From NCBI GenBank assembly GCA_947462335.1, contig OX381708.1:42845377-42909376 (forward strand): a DNA stretch of 64,000 nt, given 5' to 3'. Shown here piece by piece: positions 41,721 to 54,019 of the stretch (the stretch's first letter is position 1; each line of letters begins with the position of its first letter). Below the pieces are notes generated by a model, which searched no databases, was not told the DNA's origin, and saw nothing but the letters and a program-made list of their open reading frames with translations. The position numbers were made by a program, and so were the translations under genes. This DNA comes from Harmothoe impar (Eukaryota; Annelida; Polychaeta; Phyllodocida; Polynoidae).

Positions 41721-44700
41721 TCAATACAATTATCAACGATTATGTAAATTGGGCACATGAATGTCTATCATCCATCTATAGCGTTGAGAGCTAAACTGTT
41801 CCGCTGAAAACATGAATTTGCCATCAAATATGGTATCTTTATTGCGCGGATACCATGATAGCAGGTAACATTGTCCATGCACCCGTCATATCATGATGCA
41901 GAACCTACATTAACCACACACCGCTAATAGTCCTGCCTCACACTGAACAATAATCAGAATTTCACAAACTATCAAAACATCCCATTTCCATTAGATCCCC
42001 TTTTTACAAAGCGCTCCCCCTATTTACCTTGATGACCGGGAGTGTGTCGGTTGTGGTGGCCACCCTAACGAGCACGCCTCTAACTAGGTCCGTGTTAGTC
42101 GGCGATGGCGCCGCCCAAAATGGCGACACCCACACTGGTGTCACCACCCACCTTGGCACCTCCTACCTTGGTGCCACCCACCCAGCCTCATAGCGCCCAC
42201 CCAGCCTCATAGCGCCCACCCAGCCTCATAGCGCCCACTTGGGGCCACCCACTAGGCTAAGACGGTGCCCTTTACAAGTGCCTCTTCTGCTGTAAAGACG
42301 TGCTTAGTGCAGTTATTTAAAAGGCAAATCCTGGGTTAATACTATATTTGTCAAACTCTATTTTTATGGCCTAAAATACGTAAATGTATAGATCTATGTA
42401 TAGGATGCTGGTTACATATATGCCCACCAATTTAGGGCAAGCATACGCATAGGCAACATTCATAATGACCAAGCGTGAACCCACACCGCTCCCAACTAAA
42501 TTTCATCCTGCATCACATCAATTTGTGGATGCCCACATTAGCACATCTATCACTACATGTCGCATTCTATTACCAAGTGCTTTCCCTTAATTAGGGAAGA
42601 TATACAATACAAACACTATAGTTGAAGTGATGAATTGCACTGAAAAAGTACAAATAATACTTAAAATTGGAAATATCTTGTTCAGATGTAAACTGTTCTT
42701 CGATAGGCTTTGATAATTATAGACACCATAATACAATATACGCAGTAATAACGCTGTTTACATCTCCAGTAATGTACAGATGTGATTTGGTAGAAATATA
42801 TCTTTGAGAATAGAATATACCTATATTATATAAAATCCTGCCCGCAGACATAGCACCCGTGTTAAATTCCCTCACACGAGCCGGCAGTTTAACCCTTTGA
42901 CATGTTAAACTCACATGTTATATTCAGTCTGTTCCCCGGGCGGTAAAGGCCACCAGTACACGTATCTCTGCATGTTTGCACGTACTTGTGTTAATTGAAC
43001 ACGTGTCACGTGGGTGTCAATACGTGTAATAGTACCACAAACACGTAACGGTTATGTGCAAGTGCTACCGGCCCTATCCACACACTCTTCAACCTTTCAC
43101 GCCATATGTACCCAACGGGCTCAATTTACATATATGCCTATCTATTATTATCATTTACACTGTTATCATCGTTGGGAGTGTAACACTGCCAGAGAGACAA
43201 TTTGCCGTGTTGCAAACCCCAGGTCATGCACCGACTTTCGCCATATAGCGCATGACCTTTCATGAAGTTTCAGCGCCAATATCCTCTTTGTGATGTTTAT
43301 TTTGAGTCCGTCCCTTTAAAAATCTATACCTATCTAGCTTCTGACGTGAAAGCATATGAAGCATGCATGTGTCAGCTGTAGGGTAATTGTCCATGAATCC
43401 CTATATGGGGGGATTTTAAAGAGAACTTTAGGTTCAAGTATTGAGTTGGTACTCATGCATAAGAGACAGTGCAACTCCCGGAAACCAACAAGCCGGAACT
43501 TAACTGAGCAGGGAAGCGATATTGTACCGAACTTGGTGCACCAAAAGACGGCCAATTTACACTGTAGCAGTGAAATGACATCTCTTTTTATTTTAAGTAT
43601 GCTTTATTAATCATGCTTTATTTTGTAATAGCGCAAACGGTGGTGATCAGATGGTGATTCATTAATTATCAGCCTAACTGTCTCGTTATGATAGATTGGC
43701 GTTTAATACATTCACTGCGGTGTTCTCCTGATCAAGGCACTAATATTGTGGTGCTCAGGGGAGTAAAATGCAGCTAATCCATCTACATAGCAACAAAAAA
43801 AACACATTTTCCGATTGATGCCGCAGTTCTCTTCGTCTATATATATAGGTGTCTTGACATTGTCTTCTAGCTGAAAGTCCCATTTAAACCTAAAATGTGG
43901 GTCACACCTCATTCTCATTACAAATAACGCCGTTCTTATGGTACCAAGGGAACTGAATGTAAATTAACTACATTAGGTTCACGTCGTTGTGGTACATTTT
44001 GTACTGAGGTTGGACCCTTTTTGCACTGAGGATATTGCTCTGCACCTCTGTTAGTTCTAAATTTAGTCCACATTTAACCAGCATCTTTTGGATGATATTA
44101 TAATTGTCACAAGAATAGATATGGAATCGAGGGAACATGGGTCTGATAGTTATAATCAATGCGACTAAATATCTGTCCCCTCCCCCTCACAATCCCTGCT
44201 TTTCTATTTTCATAGGTCATAGGCCTAGTGGTACTGTGTTTTCATAGACCTGTTTTAGGGTGAATTGATCCCCCCTCCTCCCCCATATCACCCACCATGT
44301 CTTCCCTGAGCCAATAACAAAGATGATGCCTCCCTGGTAGTCATTAATACAATCCATCCCCTCTCTTATTTAAATCTAGCACCTTGTGGGTGGGAGGTCG
44401 GGGGTGTTGTGGGTGTGATTCTGTGGGAGGATAGGTGAGTAAGGGGATTGGTGGGATGGTTAAATGTTAGCTAAAGGTAAAGGTTACCTTTATTTTATCA
44501 TTCAATCATTATTCTTTTTCTGTTCAACACCATAGCCTTTCCTTAAATTAAGTGCTTACAGGGCGTATTCCAGATACATCTCTCAACTCTATATATCTCG
44601 CCTCATAAACTAGCAGTCCAAGATATTAGGACTTATGTATATACAGTATCAAGGATTCAACAGAATAGACCTACATCTGTATGACCCTACTGCCGGTAGG

Positions 44701-44846
44701 TGTTAAGCACTGTGACCTGCAGCCATTTAACCATACACTGGAGGAACCGTGGACCACCAGGATGCCGACCCCATAAGGAACTGTGTTAAAAGCCTGCCAC
44801 TTGACACTAGGCCCTCTACAGGGTTTACACTACCATTACTTGGTTG
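41721..44846. other. noncoding, presumed intron or intergenic
   Basis: No gene is recognisable. It includes the short tandem repeat at 42178-42240 and an ACGTG-rich patch near 42995-43045. The remainder is AT-rich single-copy-looking sequence. Confidence 0.4.
42178..42240. repeat. 20-bp tandem repeat
   Basis: About three copies of CCCAGCCTCATAGCGCCCAC. Confidence 0.85.
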
Positions 44847-45010
44847 TTAACCCTTCACGGCCAGCATATTCCTTGAATGCATTATACCTTTTCTGATTCT
44901 GAAGTAATTGCAACACTGGTGGGTAACGTACTGGTGCTATATTCATGCATCATACGTGATATACTCCCGAACGTAGATTTGGCATAATGCACCAATATTG
45001 AAGCTATGGC
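44847..45010. mobile_element. degenerate palindromic MITE (family copy 3)
   Basis: Begins TTAACCCTTCACGGCCAGCA and contains the CTTGAATGCA and ATTCATGCATCAT words of the palindromic family described at 10602. The right boundary is uncertain. Confidence 0.4.
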
Positions 45011-45386
45011 GAGCTACCTATATTTTACCGATTTGAGGCATTACACTATGTGAACCCGAATGGACCTAGAACTCTAATGTTACTTGAAGGTTAAATAGGG
45101 CCTTTGTGATCTGCTAAATGGATAGTAAATATACCACATGGATGTCCTAATATTTTTAAATATAGACAGAACCCTAGTAATTTATCTGGCTATGAATGAG
45201 TTGACTGTCATCCCAAGTATCACTACAATTTGGTGCCAGCAGTGGTGTGTCAGGGTAGTTGACGCTTTAATGTCGGTATGATGACTCTTGCTAAGATACA
45301 GTCAATTCGGATCATTTTGAGTAAGCCTTTCCCCCAAAATCTCCCAAAGCCAAAATCCACTAGCATTATGCATTCTTTCCGAAAAT

Positions 45387-45749
45387 GTGCCAGACTCTGG
45401 CTGTAGCCAGCAGAAAGGCAGCTGGACCGGCAGAAAAATGTTTTATTCCGGTCCAAATGAGGGACTAGATTTTCGTCTACAGGCAGTTTTTACAACATAT
45501 GAATCAGAGCACTATCAAGGTTTCTATGCCTTTATTTTATTAGATAGGAAAGTTGTCCTCAGGTATCCGGGCCTGCAAAAATTAAGCTGGGCCTGCAAAA
45601 CAAATGATCTGCAGGAGCATATAATATCATCAAGGAATACGTTTCTGCATATTTTACTGCAATATAACATGGGAAATGTGTATCCATCACCAGAAGATAG
45701 CTCAGCTTATGCAAGTTTGCTCTCCTGTGCCAATGTGAACCGGCCATAA
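45387..45749 (+). CDS. weak CUB-like frame, possible exon
   Basis: 120 open codons. The segment YSGPNEGLDFRLQAVFTTYE, then HYQGFYAFI, resembles the last strands of a CUB domain (hydrophobic-F-x-S/T ... GF-x-A). A TAGCCAG acceptor-like site precedes it. The CUB core before this point is not visible. It could be a downstream exon of the signal-peptide gene at 40.0 kb, but phase 0 at the acceptor does not match the phase-1 donor directly. Confidence 0.2.
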   Translation: MPDSGCSQQKGSWTGRKMFYSGPNEGLDFRLQAVFTTYESEHYQGFYAFILLDRKVVLRYPGLQKLSWACKTNDLQEHIISSRNTFLHILLQYNMGNVYPSPEDSSAYASLLSCANVNRP

Positions 45750-45959
45750 CTGCTGCCATACCCCTGTATACTATTACTGTAGATATGATCTATAATTTAT
45801 CCAAAATAGAGGCAGCTTCAAAGTGACGCAGTGGCTATTCTCTGTAAAGCTAGGGAGTTAGTTATATACATTTAGTTAGGCACTACTTTGGGAAAAGGAA
45901 GCACTTAAATTGTATCTTTATGTATGATTCATCATTTCTGGGCACGTGATACCTAGCAG

Positions 45960-46170
45960 TTTGAGGGCTGTATAATGCATTAATGCATAATGTTCTTTCG
46001 TTGGCACGGTGTATGAATACATCCCTTGGTAACTCACCAGTGCTGCACTGAGGCACTATGACCTAAGGGGTTGATCGCTCCCGAAAAGTTTCCCTAATAC
46101 AGGAATACACCATGCTTTGCAAAGGGCGTAGTGCATCAGCGTATTAAGCAGTGCATAAAGGGCTAAAGAT
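45960..46170. mobile_element. degenerate palindromic MITE (family copy 4)
   Basis: Contains TGCATTAATGCATAATG, TTGGTAACTCACCAGTGCTG and a terminal CATAAAGGGCTAA, all close to the palindromic family's arm and end motifs. Boundaries are approximate. Confidence 0.4.
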
Positions 46171-46914
46171 TATCCATCTGTACATTTGTCACGTTCCCCT
46201 TGGGATTCCTTATAATATGTCAAAGGTTCAGAAGGTGGGTTAACCTATTGCGTTTTAATTGTGTCTGACATTTCATTAGAACGAATGCATATTATATATT
46301 TGATCTTCCCCAGGCCTTCATCACTGAACTTGATTCTCCCGTACGGAAGCTATATTAAAAGCGAATTATTCGGATATCACACTTTTAAAGTCACTCTTTA
46401 TGATCGCTATGTATCCGATTCTAATCCCCAGTCAAGTTTCATGAAGAGACAACAAGATGTTTTGTAAAAGATTATGCATGTACATTTATGCCAAGGAAAA
46501 CTGTTAGACTTGATTCACAGGAGAAAAATACGTTACACGGCGATACACCTTTTCTTTTATATTCAGTACATCACACTTCCACGAGCCACGATAACAAGTT
46601 TCACACCTGAGCAGTCCTTTCCTATGTCTGGGGTACACATTCCATATATGACACACCTGTGCCCTAGTGTGCTCTCTACCATAATATATCAAGTCCATTT
46701 CTGCAATCAATAGAATAGTAGAATTGGATTAGAAATAGTTATAGAATGGGCAACACATAGAGAAGATAATTATATCCAGTTTCCTGAAATGAAAGGGTTT
46801 ATTCACCTTCCGAAAGGTCATAAACCCCAGACACGAATACACTGGTCTTCCTAGACTAGAGGACACTTCTTTAGCTGCAATCGTAAACGGGTTTCACATT
46901 ATTACTATTTAGCA

Positions 46915-47505
46915 GAGTGGTCAGTAACATTACTAGATGTCTACTATAGAGGGATGGACACCATTTGTCACTTATGTGAGGAGTAGCCAGTAACATTACT
47001 ATGTAGAGGGATGGACACCATTTGTTAGTGTAAGGAGTGGTCAGTAACATTACTACATGTAGAGGGATGGACACCATTTGTTAGTGTAAGGAGTGGTCAG
47101 TAACATTACTACATGTAAAGGGATGGACACCATTTGTTAGTGTAAGGAGTGGTCAGTAACATTACTACATGTAGAGGGATGGACAGCATTTGTTAGTGTA
47201 AGGAGTGGTCAGTAACATTACTACATGTAGAGGGATGGACACCATTTGTTAGTGTAAGGAGTGGTCAGTAACATTACTACATGTAAAGGGATGGACACCA
47301 TTTGTTAGTGTAAGGAGTGGTCAGTAACATTACTACATGTAGAGGGATGGACAGCATTTGTTAGTGTAAGGAGTGGTCAGTAACATTACTACATGTAGAG
47401 GGATGGACACCATTTGTTAGTGTAAGGAGTGGTCAGTAACATTACTGCATGTAGAGGGATGGACACCATTTGTCAGAAATACAAGGAGTGGTCAGTGATC
47501 TTACT
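46915..47505. repeat. 56-bp minisatellite with 168-bp higher-order unit
   Basis: About ten copies of a 56-bp unit beginning AGTAACATTACTACATGTAG. Variants AAAGGG and GACAGC recur every third unit (for example AAAGGG at 47111 and 47279, exactly 168 bp apart), showing that a trimer was itself duplicated. Confidence 0.92.
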
Positions 47506-49495
47506 TGATGGGGACCTGAAGTAGAATACTGCCCTAGTCAAGGTGATGCGGGGTGGATGGGGTGGCTTCACGAAGAACAGGAGGAGGAAGAGGTTGCATT
47601 GAGGGTGCTGCTAGATGGACCATCACCACTCTGATCACGCCAATCAGCTTTAGTGTGTTTGCAGTTGAGCGCGGCCCGGAGACCACAGGCTGCGGCCTCC
47701 AAATATTTAGAGACAGACTCACACGTGTGAAACGCCTCGGGCCGATCGGCTTGATTGAAACTCGCCCCAGCCGAGCGGCACTGGCCACGGTTGGCGCTGA
47801 ATGCAAATTTGTCCGCAGGCGGCTGTCAAATTGATAGGGACAGGTGAGTTAGTGAGGGGCAGAGGTGTGTGTGTGGGCGGGGGGGCAGCAGAATGTAGAC
47901 TGATGGGGCTTGTGTATGCTTGGGGAGGGGGCATATCCTAATAGGACAGAAAGAGATCGGGCGGTCGTCATGTGCTATCTAACCCCCACCCCACCCCCAA
48001 TAGGAGTTGCTTAGTGAATGCCGTCATATTGGCCCTGTTCCCGCGTGAATTGGGCTGGTACTACTACTTGCTTTGATAGTCGCCATCGGCCACCGAGGAC
48101 AGGTCCAAGTCCACGTGAGAGCGCGCCAGTTTGCGTCCATCCTAGCTTGCCCCTCGCCCCACCTCCTTAACCCTCTTATAACCTCCCTTAACCCCTCCTC
48201 CTCCGCCCCTCGGTGTGTATACTGCCGTATTGTAGACCACCCCCTGAGAAGTGGACACAAGATTAAGTCAATGAAGTCGGTGTGTTTCCTCCAATGATTA
48301 ACCCATTTATCGTGTTTACCCCCCGACTAACCTATTCCAAACAGTGACAGACGCCTCCTCGTATACTACATATACCCTATACAACTCACCAGGCTAGAAA
48401 AGAGAGGTTTTGTTACATACGCTTAATCTTACATTCAGAAACAACTGGCCTTATCTCCCCTAGTTAAATTAAAAATAGACCAGTGGCATATATAACGTAC
48501 ATCGTCCTTTGCATATCTACCAAGCTATACATGAAGTAATATATCTACATGGGCCGGTCGCTTTGAGTTGGAAACACTTTAAAAATGGCCTGAGAAAATG
48601 ATGTCTGTACTTACCTATCATGAGCTGTGGGGAAAGAAAGACAACAGAAGCAATAAAGAAAGTCCTTTGCACCTGTGTAGGTGTCTCTGACCATGCTTAT
48701 AGTTATAGACAATTCACTTAGAACAAGGTGGCTGCTGTCATGACAAGAAGAAACCATACAGGATCATCGGGAGCTAATAATCTGAGCATTGCAAGTGAAG
48801 TGATTTTTCTTCTTCTCTTATCAAAATGAATTGATGGGTGTGCCTAGGGAGATGGCATCAAGACAAAATTTGATCTCGTGAAAAGGTTCACCACCGGAAT
48901 ACATAAACCTAGTAACAAATGACTCGTCTTTGATCTTTGCCAAAATATTCATGGTTATTCACTGACATATATAGACCTATAGACCTATTACCCGACGCAC
49001 AGATCTGTTTATCAAGTTTCAGATGACTTACACGTTTTAATTATGTCGACAGTTATGACAGGGAAGAGACATGTATGCCAAAGGTGTCGCTTAATTTCAT
49101 GTTTAAAGCCTTCTCCAGGCTTGCTATTATAACAACAATTCAATTTAATCATGCATATGTTTTCTGTGTTCAATATTTGATATGATGATATTCTAAACCT
49201 AGCGTAATACAAATAATAAATTCATGAGTTTGGTTTCTTAGATGAAGGGCTTGACGTATGCCGTGCTTAATTGGTATCATTATCCCCTTTCCTCCATCAC
49301 CTCAATGACTGTACTGATAAGATCTAACAATTAATTTTCCAAAACACAATATCTTTACTTAGAACGATCAACCCCGATCACTGATTGAAACCCTGCTATC
49401 AAACCAAATATGCAAAGATACAAAGGTATTTGTACATGGGGCCCAAGTGGGGTACACCTGGTGCACTGCTTTATGCCTTCACACCCTGGAGGATG
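47506..49495. other. noncoding, no gene seen
   Basis: A GC-rich patch at about 47,640-47,830 and an ACGTGAGAGCGCGCC-type patch at about 48,110 are the only notable base-composition features, besides the possible micro-exon at 48615. Confidence 0.35.
48615..48624 (-). other. possible 10-nt micro-exon
   Basis: On the minus strand, an excellent acceptor (TCTTTCTTTCCCCACAG) is followed by CTCATGATAG and then a consensus donor GTAAGTAC. Both sites are close to optimal. No flanking coding exons were identified. Confidence 0.3.
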
Positions 49496-49640
49496 TTAAC
49501 CCTTTAAGGACAACAAGATGCCTCAAGGTAACATTAATTTTGTCGCCAGGACCAACCAACGCTGTACGGACAAGTAACTCACCCTCACTGTATCAGTGCA
49601 TCATACTCTCCCTTTGGGAATGTTTCAACCCCTTTACGAT
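49496..49640. mobile_element. TTAA-ended MITE fragment (family copy 5)
   Basis: Begins TTAACCCTTTAAGGACAACA, the same end as copy 7 at 50125. The right end is poorly defined. Confidence 0.45.
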
Positions 49641-49852
49641 CCTTTATAAGTAAATCTGTAATATTGATATTGATATAGATGTTGATATAATATGTTGTGC
49701 ATCGTCATTACACAAAATGAAGTATTTAGTTAGTCAGGCATTAGAGAAGGACCGGATGGAGGATCGGCGTATAGATGTAATCCGGAACTCGGCTGTATAC
49801 TATTTAGTATACTATGCTGTAAAATACCTTAATAAAAATCTATAAAAAAAAA

Positions 49853-49941
49853 AGCATGATTCATGAATGCAGCCTTGGCGAGGTACCCGTCATGGTGACA
49901 AATGGCATAGCGCATGAACCACTATGCGCCCCTTAAAGGGT
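49853..49941. mobile_element. MITE right half (family copy 6)
   Basis: Contains CATGATTCATGAATGCAGCC, the GGCGAGGTACC loop and the end CCCCTTAAAGGGTTA. Confidence 0.5.
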
Positions 49942-50124
49942 TATTGTGAGGTTGATACCGTACACCAGTGAGTATTGATACAGAGGGAGGGTGACCATAG
50001 CTGTTAGTGCTGCCCCCTTTACCAATCACTTAATCAGTCCGTGTTCAATAATGGATGCGGCCTGGTGGTACATAGAGCATTAGGTACAGTTGTGGGTGGA
50101 TACCTGGCAAATACAATGCAGCCA

Positions 50125-50417
50125 TTAACTCTTTAAGGACAACATAATGACTTAAGGTTCAGGTGTGGTCATGAGGTCATGATTCCCTAAGAAATAATCA
50201 TAGCAATATCACAGAAATATGTGTGCATGTTCCCTACAGATTTTCAATTGCAATTACCAACATGATTGATAGACTTACTCTGTGCAAAGTCACGAGGTTG
50301 ACCCGCGCTCTATGGGTCAGAATGATACATGGGTGCAACACCAAGGCAGTATCGTTGCATGGTGACGACTAAAGGGCTATACTACGTTAAAGCACCATAT
50401 ATCCCTTAAAGGGTTAA
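50125..50417. mobile_element. TTAA-ended MITE (family copy 7)
   Basis: Left end TTAACTCTTTAAGGACAACA and right end CCCTTAAAGGGTTAA, with TTAA at both termini (50125-50128 and 50414-50417). Noncoding, 293 bp including the flanking TTAA. Confidence 0.6.
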
Positions 50418-50772
50418 CCACCCCGGTGTTGGGTACATACATTTAGGGAGTGTGCCACATAATATGAGTTAAATCTAATCTAGCTATTAGGGTTTAGGAA
50501 ATAGAACCACAGCTGATGATCTTACAAGGTTTAGCGTATCTAGAATGTGAAGCGCCCTACTAAGTAAGAACGGAATGACTTGCACAGGAATGCAAGTGGC
50601 TAGTTCATTTGCGTCTGGTTCTAACCTCATTCCATTTTGGAAGCATGCGGAAGATTCAAGCCATATGTAGTGTAATAATGTGATACCGACCATTCCATGT
50701 TCTGATCACATGTCGTCCCCTCAGTGGAAAAGGATTGTAACACACAGTCGTCAGACCTACAGTTACAACATT

Positions 50773-51408
50773 CAGTCCCCACTCTCCATGCACTACTCAC
50801 ACGCCCCATTCTGGTCCAGTCCCCACTCTCTATGCACTACTCACACGCCTCATATCCTGAGTCAGTCCCCACTCTCCATGCACTACTCACGCGTCCCATA
50901 TCCTGAGTCAGTCCCCACTCTCCATGCACTACTCACGCGTCCCATATCCTGAGTCAGTCCCCACTCGCCATGCACTACTCACACGCCTCATATCCTGAGT
51001 CAGTCCCCACTCTCCATGCACTACTCCCACGCCTCATACCCTGAGTCAGTGCCCACTTTCCACGCACTACTCACACGCCTCATATCCTGAGTCAGTCCCC
51101 ACTCTCCATGCACTACTCACGCGTCCCATATCCTGAGTCAGTCCCCACTCGCCATGCACTACTCACACGCCTCATATCCTGAGTCAGTCCCCACTCTCCA
51201 TGCACTACTCCCACGCCTCATACCCTGAGTCAGTGCCCACTTTCCACGCACTACTCACACGCCTCATATCCTGAGTCAGTCCCCACTCTCCATGCACTAT
51301 TCACACGTCCCATACCCTGAGTCAGTCCCCTCTCTCCATGCACTACTCACACGCCCCATACCCTGAGTCAGTCCCAACTCTCCATGCACTACTCACACGC
51401 CCCATATC
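50773..51408. repeat. 46-bp minisatellite with 184-bp higher-order unit
   Basis: Nearly 14 copies of a 46-bp unit beginning CAGTCCCCACTCTCCATGCA. A four-unit block marked by GCCCACTTTCCACGC recurs 184 bp apart (51051 and 51235). Confidence 0.92.
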
Positions 51409-52840
51409 GTCCTTGTACTCGTTTGTGATGGGTGAAGAGAAAAGGATTTATTAAAGGTGGGAAGGCTCCTTCCGTCACAAATTAAACTGCAAGATCAATC
51501 AAGTCTTTGGTTTCTTCTATCCAATGAATTCAGACTTGGTTCAAATTGGGCCTGTATAATGAATGAGTCCCTGGCTTTGTATAAGATTGGATACTGCCTG
51601 CTGATTGTATCTTGTGTTGTTAAAAACTGGTTATTTGTGTACCAAGGGCAACCGCATATTACCAATTAGACACCAAAACATAGAACAGGCTTTTCGCTCT
51701 TTAATCTCGCGGGTTATTCTAAAATCCCTCAAATCATCCACATTTCAACACCATTTCACAACCTAGCCCCGTAAGCATCCTTACCTCAAGTCGGGCAAAA
51801 AGTAAAAGGATGTGTTTCAGGTAACCCGATCCTTCAAAAAAGGGCGGACCCTTGCATTCTTTCCCAATTTTGAGGAATTGTTTTCAATTACAGTGGCCTA
51901 GTTACCTGTCTGACCTCAGTAAATTGCCTTTAAACAAGAACAGCCAACGATTTCGTGATATTCCTACTTACATGCACTTGAGGCATGAGTGAGCAAAGGG
52001 GGGTTGTGCTCCCCCCCCCCCCCACCCAGAAAAAGAGAAAATAATGACAATGAAAAATAATTAAAAATATAAACGAAATAACAGAATCCAGTAACCCCTA
52101 TTGTTAACAATGACCACTCCCTTACAACTTGATTCTCCCCTAGTATCATTAGTATGATTATTGATTATTTGTATGTCTGGCATAGCATCGGGAATCAGCA
52201 GCCTTCAGTGTGTGATTATGTGGCAATGTGTGAGTATGAAGAGTGGTGGATTTTTCATTGCAACTGGGGACTTTTGCTGAAACCGATTTTTAGGTACATG
52301 TATCACAAAGCTATTTCCTGCTCAAAACAGGTCTCAATTAAGTGGGGACTCGGTCAAGTCCCCAGTTAAATTTCAAGTCCCTAGTTCCAAGGTCATTTTC
52401 CTAATTCGAGTCCCCAGTTATGGGCAAAAACACACACACACACCCCACCTCCACCCAAGCGCCACACACACACATACACAATTGAAGTAACTGCCCATGA
52501 CCGCCCACTCAACACATTATCCTGCCGTTCATCAACACCAACCTTTTTCCCCCTAACACCTGAATAAAAACGCTCCTGCCCCTCCCCCATCTAAACCCCA
52601 ACGGATGTTGTTGGTCCTCCAGCTATGCATGGCCCGTTCCGCAGGGATTATTTGGGTGGTTTCACATGTACAACATTTACCCCAACCTATCTAGCCCCCG
52701 TCAGGAGTCCTGATTGCTGATTACCACTCAAATATAGGTGGGTTGCAAAAGAGTAGCTGCTATTACAATGTTCCAAGGGAACAAAGAACAGGGCGCCATA
52801 AATAGCTCTAATATGGACACTTTCCAAGTCAGTATCCGCC
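51409..52840. other. noncoding, no gene seen
   Basis: Contains a C run near 52010-52023, a CA-rich patch at about 52425-52480 and otherwise single-copy-looking sequence. Confidence 0.35.
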
Positions 52841-53313
52841 ATGGGAGAGGGGGAGAGGGAGGGAGAGGGCGAGGGGGGGAGGGGGGGGGGGGTAAGTGGA
52901 GGGAGAAAGGGAGGGAGGGAGGAAGGGAGGGAGAGGGATGGAGGGAGGGAGAGGGACGGAGGGGAGGGACGGAAGGACGGACAGACGGGGGGGTGAGAGG
53001 AAGGAAGGAAGGAAGGACGAGAGGGAGGAGAGAGAGAGAGAGGGGGGGAGGGGAGGTCGGGGCATATAGTGGGCATGTTAGGGAAGGGAGATGGGAGGTC
53101 GAGGCATACATTGTGAATGTCAGAGAAGGGGGAGGGGAGGTTTTAAAGGGTTAGCCTATACAACATGAGACATTTGAACTAACCCTTTAATGGCCGCATT
53201 CTACACTGTGCGGCCCTTAAAGGAGAGGGGGGGAGAGGGAGGGAGGGACGGAGGGAGGGAGGGAGGAAGGAAGGAAGGAAGGAAGATAGGAAGGAGGGAA
53301 GAGAGGGAGAGAG

Positions 53314-53365
<52 letters not shown>
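52841..53365. repeat. purine-rich GGGA/GGAA/(GA)n tract
   Basis: Two blocks (52841-53060 and 53223-53365) of almost pure purine, with GGAGGGA, GGAAGGAA and (GA)n subrepeats. They share flanking words (GAGGTCGGGGCATA at 53058 and 53370), which indicates a segmental duplication of the block. The open frames across it are compositional artefacts. Confidence 0.85.
53179..53223. repeat. short palindrome with MITE-family ends (copy 8)
   Basis: TAACCCTTTAATGGCCGCAT and GTGCGGCCCTTAAAGG form an imperfect hairpin. It looks like the two ends of the TTAA MITE family joined with the interior lost. Confidence 0.5.
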
Positions 53366-53368
<3 letters not shown>

Positions 53369-53623
53369 AGGTCGGGGCATACAGTAGGCATGTCAGGGAA
53401 GGGAGATGGGAGGTCGGGGCTTACACTGTGAATGTCAGGGAAGGGAGATGAGAAGGCTATGCCCCTTTCATATAATCACTAATGCAACTGTGATAAATTG
53501 CAGGGTAGGTAACACAAGAGAGGTTTCTCCCCTGTGTGGATCCACGTTGGTATCAGGGTATGTGTGTGTCTAGTTGAATGGTGATGTCATGATTATAAGA
53601 AAGTGAAGTCCCCGCCCTAACCT

Positions 53624-54019
53624 CCCCCTTCCCTGACATTCCCAGTGTCTTCCCTGACTTCCTTCTCCCTTCCCTGACATTCCCAGTGTATTCCCTGACT
53701 TCCCCTCTCCCTCACCTGACATTCCCAGTGTCTTCCCCGACTTCCATTCTCCCTTCCCTGACATTTCCAGTGTCTTCCCCGACTTCCTTCTCCCTTCCCT
53801 GACATTCCTAGTGTATTCCCCGACTTCCCCTCTCCCTTCCCTGACATTGCCAGTGTCTTCCCCGACTTCCTTCTCCCTTCCCTGACATTCCTAGTGTATT
53901 CCCCGACTTCCCCTCTCCCTTCCCTGACATTTCCAGTGTCTTCCCCGACTTCCTTCTCCCTTCCCTGACATTCCTAGTGTATTCCCCGACTTCCCCTCTC
54001 CCTTCCCTGACATTCCCAA
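53624..54019. repeat. 41-bp minisatellite with alternating unit types
   Basis: About ten copies of a unit beginning CCCTTCCCTGACATTCCCAG. The TGTCTTCC...TTCCTTCT and TGTATTCC...TTCCCCTCT versions alternate, so the effective period is 82 bp. Confidence 0.9.

Noticed and set aside
47534..47934. GC-rich open frames near 47.7 kb as a coding exon
   Set aside because: Frames are open on both strands, without clear splice sites or domain, so composition explains them.
50773..51408. Regular repeat array that could suggest CRISPR
   Set aside because: Units are contiguous 46-bp tandem repeats with no unique spacers, in an animal genome, so it is a minisatellite.
52738..53396. Long Gly/Arg/Glu-rich and Pro/Ser/Leu-rich frames on both strands
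   Set aside because: They are translations of a purine-rich simple repeat, open in several frames on both strands, with no domain.
53570..53847. Repetitive MSGKGEGK-type frames
   Set aside because: Translations of the 41-bp minisatellite.
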